Positions 42,824 to 46,379 of a stretch of 46,379 nt of DNA are shown here, one piece after another. Source of the DNA: JBOGNO01 sp050747245 (lineage in GTDB: Bacteria; Acidobacteriota; Terriglobia; Acidiferrales; UBA7541); NCBI GenBank assembly GCA_050747245.1, contig JBOGNO010000019.1:1-46379 (forward strand), in the 5' to 3' direction. Position 1 is the first letter of the stretch. Every line of letters starts with the position of its first letter. The notes beneath the pieces are model-generated. The model worked only from the letters and a program-made list of their open reading frames with translations. It did not search any database and was not told the origin of the DNA. A program made the translations under genes and the position numbers.

Positions 42824-44266
42824 TCATCGCTGATTCTGCAGACGACTGTGATAGCGGCTGTACGTAAAATAAATAATCAGGCCGATGATGAGCCAGCCGA
42901 TGAGCCGCGCCCAGTTGGTCCAGCCGAGTCCCGCCATCAGAAGCAGATTGATAATCACGCCGAGAATCGGAAACACCGGCACAAACGGAGTGCGAAAAGG
43001 CCGCGGCAAATCCGGCTGCGTGCGGCGGAGGATGATGATGCCGATGCACACGAGCACGAAAGCGAAGAGCGTGCCGATGCTGGTCATGAGTCCGACCACG
43101 GAAATGGGAGCGAAGGCCGCAAAGACGCTGACGAAAATCATGAGGATAAGATTGGAGCGCCAAGGAGTGCGGAAGCGAGGATGCACGTCCGAGAAAAGTT
43201 TGGGAAGCAGGCCATCCTTGGACATGGAATAAAAAACGCGTGACTGTCCGAGAAGCATCACGAGCATGACGGAAGTGAGGCCGCCGAGCACGGCGAGATT
43301 CATCAGCGGTGAAAGCCACACGATGGGAATGTAAGTAAGCGCAACGGAGAGCGGCGCAGCGACATTGAGCTTGGAATAGTGAACGACTCCCGTAAGGACG
43401 TAGGAATAGGAAATGAAAAGCACCGTGCAAACGAGCAGCGATCCGATAATTCCGACGGGCATATCGCGCTGGGGTTTTTTCGCTTCCTGAGCGGCGGTGG
43501 AGACCGCGTCGAAGCCGATGTAGGCGAAGAAAATCACGCCCGCGGCGCTGAGAATTCCGCTGTAGCCGAACTGGCCGAAATTTCCAGTGGTGTTGGGCGG
43601 AATCAGAGGGACGTGATTGGCGGGCACGATGTAATGCCAGCCGATGAATACGAAAACGACGATGACGGTGACTTTCAGAATCACGATGACGGAATTCACT
43701 CCGGCGGATTCGCGGATTCCAATCATCAGCAGAATGGAAACGGCGACGACGATGAAAACGGCGGGCAGATTGATGAAGCCGTAGATGATCTTGCCGTCGG
43801 GAAGCGTGACCGGCTGAAGCGGCGAAGCGATGAATCGTGCCGGCAAATCAATGCGGAAGGAGTGCAGCAGCGCGACGAGAGTTTGCGACCAGCCGATGGA
43901 AACCGTGGCGGCACCTACGCAATATTCGAGCACGAGGTCCCAGCCGATGATCCAGGCGATGAACTCCCCCATGGTGGCGTACGAATAGGTGTAAGCGCTA
44001 CCGGCGATGGGGATCATGGTGGAGAATTCGCTGTAACAGACGCCAGCGAAAATGCAGCCGATGGCCGCGACGATAAACGAAATAACAATCGCCGGGCCAG
44101 CAAACTGGGCGGCGGCGACTCCGGTGAGAGTGAAGATTCCGGCACCGACGATCGCGCCGACTCCAAGGGCTACCAGCGCGACCGGACCGAGAGTGCGGCG
44201 AAGCTCATTCTGAGTTTCTGATTCCGCAGTAATTAGACTGAGCGGCTTTATGGCGAAGAGGTTCAT
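42824..44266 (-). CDS. APC-superfamily cationic amino acid transporter-like permease
   Basis: The 480-residue protein has about 12-14 membrane helices. It begins with a soluble stretch, then LGPVALVALGVGAIVGAGIFTLTGVAAAQFAGPA, the substrate-binding motif of CAT/APC carriers. Further family motifs are IAGSAYTYSYATMGEFIAWIIGWDLVLEY, FFAYIGFDAVSTAAQEAKKPQRDMPVGI, LLGQSRVFYSMSKDGLLP and RRTQPDLPRPFRTPFVP. It would import amino acids; the substrate is unknown. It is unrelated in detail to the permease at 26824. Upstream lies an AT-rich region with repeated ATTGATTTTT. Confidence 0.92.
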   Translation of the reverse strand: MNLFAIKPLSLITAESETQNELRRTLGPVALVALGVGAIVGAGIFTLTGVAAAQFAGPAIVISFIVAAIGCIFAGVCYSEFSTMIPIAGSAYTYSYATMGEFIAWIIGWDLVLEYCVGAATVSIGWSQTLVALLHSFRIDLPARFIASPLQPVTLPDGKIIYGFINLPAVFIVVAVSILLMIGIRESAGVNSVIVILKVTVIVVFVFIGWHYIVPANHVPLIPPNTTGNFGQFGYSGILSAAGVIFFAYIGFDAVSTAAQEAKKPQRDMPVGIIGSLLVCTVLFISYSYVLTGVVHYSKLNVAAPLSVALTYIPIVWLSPLMNLAVLGGLTSVMLVMLLGQSRVFYSMSKDGLLPKLFSDVHPRFRTPWRSNLILMIFVSVFAAFAPISVVGLMTSIGTLFAFVLVCIGIIILRRTQPDLPRPFRTPFVPVFPILGVIINLLLMAGLGWTNWARLIGWLIIGLIIYFTYSRYHSRLQNQR

Positions 44267-44650
44267 TCGGCGCTCCAGGTTGAGGCCCGCGCACTATAGC
44301 AGCTAATCTCGGGAGCACAAGCGGGAATCATGGCCGGAGCGACCACCAGGGCGCCGTGGGGGCGGATGAGGGTACTGGAAACGACTTGCGAAATGACGTC
44401 CCGCAGAAGCATCCGGGATGCAAAAAGCGCATTTTTGTGGCGATTGATTTTTTGGATGTTATTGATTTTTAATGTCTTAACTATGAAATCAATATTTTGG
44501 TGTAGCGATTGATTTTTGTCAATTTGCGGCGGTGAATTGGCTGCTGAGAGCACCGAGGCACAGAGATCGGCGGGCTCTTCTCGAGGAGACAGGATTCGCC
44601 CCGAGATGTCGTACCGACGATAGGAAGCAATCAAATCCTTAAATGGCATT

Positions 44651-44733
44651 TGTGTCTCGATTAGAAATTGCTCCGAGCGTTTGTTTTCAATGACTTAGGC
44701 CGCGTCTTGTTTCTGGGTGTGTCTCGATTAGAA
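44651..44733 (+). repeat. Copies B and C of the TGTCTCGATTAGAA repeat
   Basis: TGTGTCTCGATTAGAA occurs at 44651-44666 and again at 44718-44733, a direct repeat 67 bp apart. Copy B continues into a stretch resembling the sequence after copy A at 14837. Confidence 0.6.
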
Positions 44734-44757
44734 TTTCCATCCCTCCAAGAAGCTGAA

Positions 44758-44781
44758 AGGCGGGGAGTTGCTCCCCCGCCT
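44758..44781 (+). other. GC-rich hairpin AGGCGGGG/CCCCGCCT
   Basis: An 8-bp stem, possibly extended by GAG/CTC with a bulge around TTG. It nearly matches the hairpin at 15014-15039 and likewise follows the TGTCTCGATTAGAA repeat. Confidence 0.5.
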
Positions 44782-44917
44782 GACTAAATTGTTTGAAATC
44801 TATCCATTAAGTATAGCATAGATTCAATTAGAAGTAAAGTACCAAAACCAATAAGGGAAACTATCCCTTAGAATCAAGTAAGGTGGTAAAATGCGGGGTC
44901 AAAGGAGAATTACTCGC

Positions 44918-45010
44918 ATGAACGACAGACAACTAGCAGAACTCTTCAAACTTCTTAGGGAGATACTGCGCGAACTCGAACTGATCCGCGCTGCTCTCCC
45001 ACGGGAGTAG
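44918..45010 (+). CDS. Possible 30-residue leucine-rich small protein
   Basis: An ATG at 44918 preceded by AAAGGAG at ideal spacing opens a frame of 30 codons: MNDRQLAELFKLLREILREL continuing to LIRAALPRE. The Leu/Ile spacing would form an amphipathic helix or short coiled coil. The strong Shine-Dalgarno argues for expression; function is unknown. Confidence 0.45.
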   Translation: MNDRQLAELFKLLREILRELELIRAALPRE

Positions 45011-45127
45011 CCTTAGCTCGTAGGAGTATTTTGGCCACGTCCAGAGCGTCAATCGCTGTATGGCGATTCTCTCGCGCTAGCCTTGTAGCGATTCCCTGTG
45101 CGAGACTGAGGACTCTCTTTTCTATCA

Positions 45128-45598
45128 TCACAGTTTGAAGATTGGCTCTAGAATGGCGTGAGCCACTTCCTCGCAGCTTACAATCGTTGCCGCTCGGTCT
45201 GTTAGGTAGAGGTCGCCTGTCTCGGCAAAGTGAAAGAAGAAACTTCCCACTGCTGGGTGAGGTTCGGCGTAAGAAGCCCTCGTTATGGCTCTCTCAAAAT
45301 CAACGGATTTGCTGGTCTCGTTGAAGTTTACGATAACCCGTACTTCGGGCATGTAGGTTCTGCGAATGATGATTTCGAGGGAATGATTCGCGAATAGGAA
45401 TTGTTTTGATTCGTCCGCCGAAAATTCCTCATTGAACTCATCTACATTGCGGTTTATTTCTCCGGCCAGTCTCTCCCAGAGTCGGCGGGCTTTAGCTGGG
45501 AACTCTCGCGCTTGATAGACCGCCCATTCGCGCAGCTCTTCTCTCTTGGCTTCCGCTTGTTTGGATTTCTTCGCTTGTTCTCTCGCCCAGCTTGTCAC
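45128..45598 (-). CDS. Hypothetical protein, accessory region
   Basis: The 156-residue protein has a GTG start (AAGG shortly upstream). Its N-terminal 45 residues are strongly charged and helical (AREQAKKSKQAEAKREELREW), followed by a beta-rich domain (LEIIIRRTYMPEVRVIVNFNE, VGSFFFHFAETGDLYLTD). It has no signal peptide, membrane segment or catalytic motif I recognise. Its composition matches the surrounding lower-GC accessory region. Confidence 0.55.
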   Translation of the reverse strand: MTSWAREQAKKSKQAEAKREELREWAVYQAREFPAKARRLWERLAGEINRNVDEFNEEFSADESKQFLFANHSLEIIIRRTYMPEVRVIVNFNETSKSVDFERAITRASYAEPHPAVGSFFFHFAETGDLYLTDRAATIVSCEEVAHAILEPIFKL

Positions 45599-45696
45599 AT
45601 GTCCTTATCGGCGTGAATCAGGCAGGAAGTAAAGAAAAATCTGCTGTTAGTCTAAAGTAGTGTCGCGGATACAAATCAAAATTGGGAGGTGCGGAG

Positions 45697-45807
45697 ATGC
45701 TCGCAGGAACGGGATTAGTCCTGTTTATGCTTGGAGGAATCTGGTTTGCGGTCGCTCAGTGCCACAAGTCCTTAGAGGGAATCTTGGAAGTTCTGAGGAA
45801 CAAGTAA
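45697..45807 (+). CDS. Possible 36-residue single-pass membrane peptide
   Basis: An ATG at 45697 after GGGAGG and GGAG opens MLAGTGLVLFMLGGIWFAVA followed by QCHKSLEGILEVLRNK. One hydrophobic helix and a short amphipathic cytoplasmic tail, with a good ribosome site. It may be a small toxin-like or regulatory membrane peptide; no homology is claimed. Confidence 0.45.
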   Translation: MLAGTGLVLFMLGGIWFAVAQCHKSLEGILEVLRNK

Positions 45808-45826
45808 AGTCCTGCTGACGGAACTT

Positions 45827-46252
45827 CTAAGGTTCTAAGAACCCACCGAGCGGGCCTTCCCAGTTTAGGCGTCCGTACTTTCTAGTCAGGTCTTCGGCCA
45901 TTGCTGATAGATGCTTGGAGTCGAAGAATCTAGCAAAGGTCGGCACATGGTCTATGATGCTTTGGAATGACTTCCGCGGAGTAGTCCCGGTGAATTGAGA
46001 GTCTTTCATGTACTTAAGAGCTTCCCAAGCGAGTATGTCCGATGGTTGAAGCTGAACTACATGTCTGCGGTTCTGGAAAGCGTAGCCTCTTGGCTCGATC
46101 CCGAATGATGCTGCTGTCTTTCGAGCTGCAATGTCATCAAACAGGTCAATAATTTCGTGTTTCCCCTGACTCATCAAATCGAAAACATATTCCATCGGCT
46201 GTTCTATATTTTCGATTCTTCGCCAGTACTCGATGTGGGCCAGACAGTCTTG
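45827..46252 (-). pseudogene. DUF3800-like gene, 5' part removed by IS insertion
   Basis: The frame reads without stops from the IS end at about 46252 to a stop at 45827 (141 codons). From the inner ATG at 46193-46195 it gives 122 residues. The codons upstream of that ATG (TQDCLAHIEYWRRIENIEQP) look coding, so the true start lay beyond the insertion. The C-terminal segment VVQLQPSDILAWEALKYMKD resembles the LQ-AD-LAYE motif near the end of DUF3800 proteins, RNase H-like predicted nucleases often found in mobile or defence regions. Family assignment is tentative; disruption is well supported. Confidence 0.6.
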
Positions 46253-46379
46253 TGTAGTGCACCCCGCTAAAACTGGACAGCCTACCTAGGTAGAATCAGG
46301 GCCTCCCAATAGGAGGCAACATGGGCAGGAAACCACGCGTAGATCGGTCCCCGGAAGAGAAATGGCAGATCGTGCAGGA
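46253..46379 (+). mobile_element. IS3-family insertion sequence, left end (continues beyond the window)
   Basis: The element starts with TGTAGTGCACCCCGC followed by TAAAACTGGACAG, typical of an IS3-family terminal inverted repeat (TGxAxTGxxCCCC). It lies about 68 bp ahead of an orfA start. The right end and target duplication are outside the window. Confidence 0.75.
46321..46379 (+). CDS. IS3-family transposase OrfA, N-terminal fragment
   Basis: An ATG at 46321 with AGGAGG about 6 nt upstream begins MGRKPRVDRSPEEKWQIVQ, a typical helix-turn-helix OrfA start (S/T-x-E-x-K-x-x-I-V). OrfA provides DNA binding and, by frameshift with OrfB, forms the active transposase. Truncated by the window end. 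Confidence 0.8.
   Translation, partial: MGRKPRVDRSPEEKWQIVQ

Larger units (their letters stand above)
44267..44917 (+). other. AT-rich, repeat-bearing accessory stretch
   Basis: About 650 bases without a convincing gene. ATTGATTTTT occurs near 44444, 44461 and 44508, with an inverted AAATCAATA near 44487, upstream of the permease. Two copies of the TGTCTCGATTAGAA repeat and a GC hairpin follow. A 128-residue minus-strand frame (44263-44649) lacks coding character. Confidence 0.55.

Noticed and set aside
44263..44649. 128-codon minus-strand frame upstream of the permease
   Set aside because: Overlaps the permease start, runs through AT-rich repeats, has low-complexity composition and no ribosome site.
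44440..44733. Possible CRISPR array
   Set aside because: Repeats are few, short and unevenly spaced; no cas genes and no regular spacers.

Overview
The window looks like a chromosomal segment of a soil-type bacterium, most likely an Acidobacteriota member. This is inferred from gene content (a secreted DUF1501/DUF1800 pair, several DinB-like proteins, S41 peptidase, K+-independent proton pyrophosphatase, rpsO-pnp next to folE) and moderately high GC. No rRNA or tRNA is visible to fix the taxonomy.

Layout: (1) 1-6.8 kb holds the 3' end of a membrane pyrophosphatase, a Tat-exported DUF1501 gene with a DUF1800 gene, a monofunctional proline dehydrogenase, two small conserved hypotheticals and a YihY-type membrane protein. 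(2) 7.0-10.9 kb has three same-strand genes (carbon-nitrogen hydrolase, class III aminotransferase, aldehyde dehydrogenase). With the dihydropyrimidinase, the luciferase-like oxidoreductase and a second nitrilase-family gene at 18.2-22.5 kb, they fit reductive pyrimidine (uracil to beta-alanine) catabolism, split in two blocks. (3) 10.9-14.6 kb has a DEDDy exonuclease-like protein, a secreted hypothetical, an NDH-2-like dehydrogenase and an S41 peptidase. (4) 14.6-16.0 kb is a lower-GC accessory patch with a small P-loop protein. (5) 16.0-18.1 kb is an ArsR-SRPBCC-DinB-DinB unit with a clear promoter/operator. (6) 22.5-24.3 kb has a zinc-ribbon membrane protein, PilZ protein, third DinB and a small membrane protein.

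(7) The most distinctive part is 24.3-36.8 kb, a peptidoglycan-sugar salvage locus: BadF/BcrA-type sugar kinase, sodium:solute symporter, amino-acid permease, Dph6-like ATP pyrophosphatase, a serine beta-lactamase-like domain fused to a NamZ-type (DUF1343) exo-muramidase, a NagZ-type GH3 glucosaminidase fused to a second beta-lactamase-like domain, MurQ etherase and MurA. Inferred flow: the two exported fusion enzymes alternately strip GlcNAc and MurNAc from glycan ends, the symporter imports the sugars, the kinase phosphorylates them, and MurQ converts MurNAc-6P to GlcNAc-6P. MurA lies at the head of wall synthesis.

(8) 36.8-44.3 kb is a housekeeping block: pnp and rpsO; a four-gene overlapping operon (glycosyltransferase, two PTPS/QueD paralogues, folE); a TlpA-like thioredoxin; an APC permease. 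(9) 44.3-46.4 kb is a second lower-GC accessory patch. It has repeats shared with patch 4, tiny ORFs, a hypothetical gene and a DUF3800-like gene cut by an incoming IS3-family element whose left end and orfA start close the window.

A recurring theme is promoter -10 boxes lying only 6-8 nt before the start codon (YihY, P-loop gene, ArsR, DinB, TlpA), which points to leaderless mRNAs.
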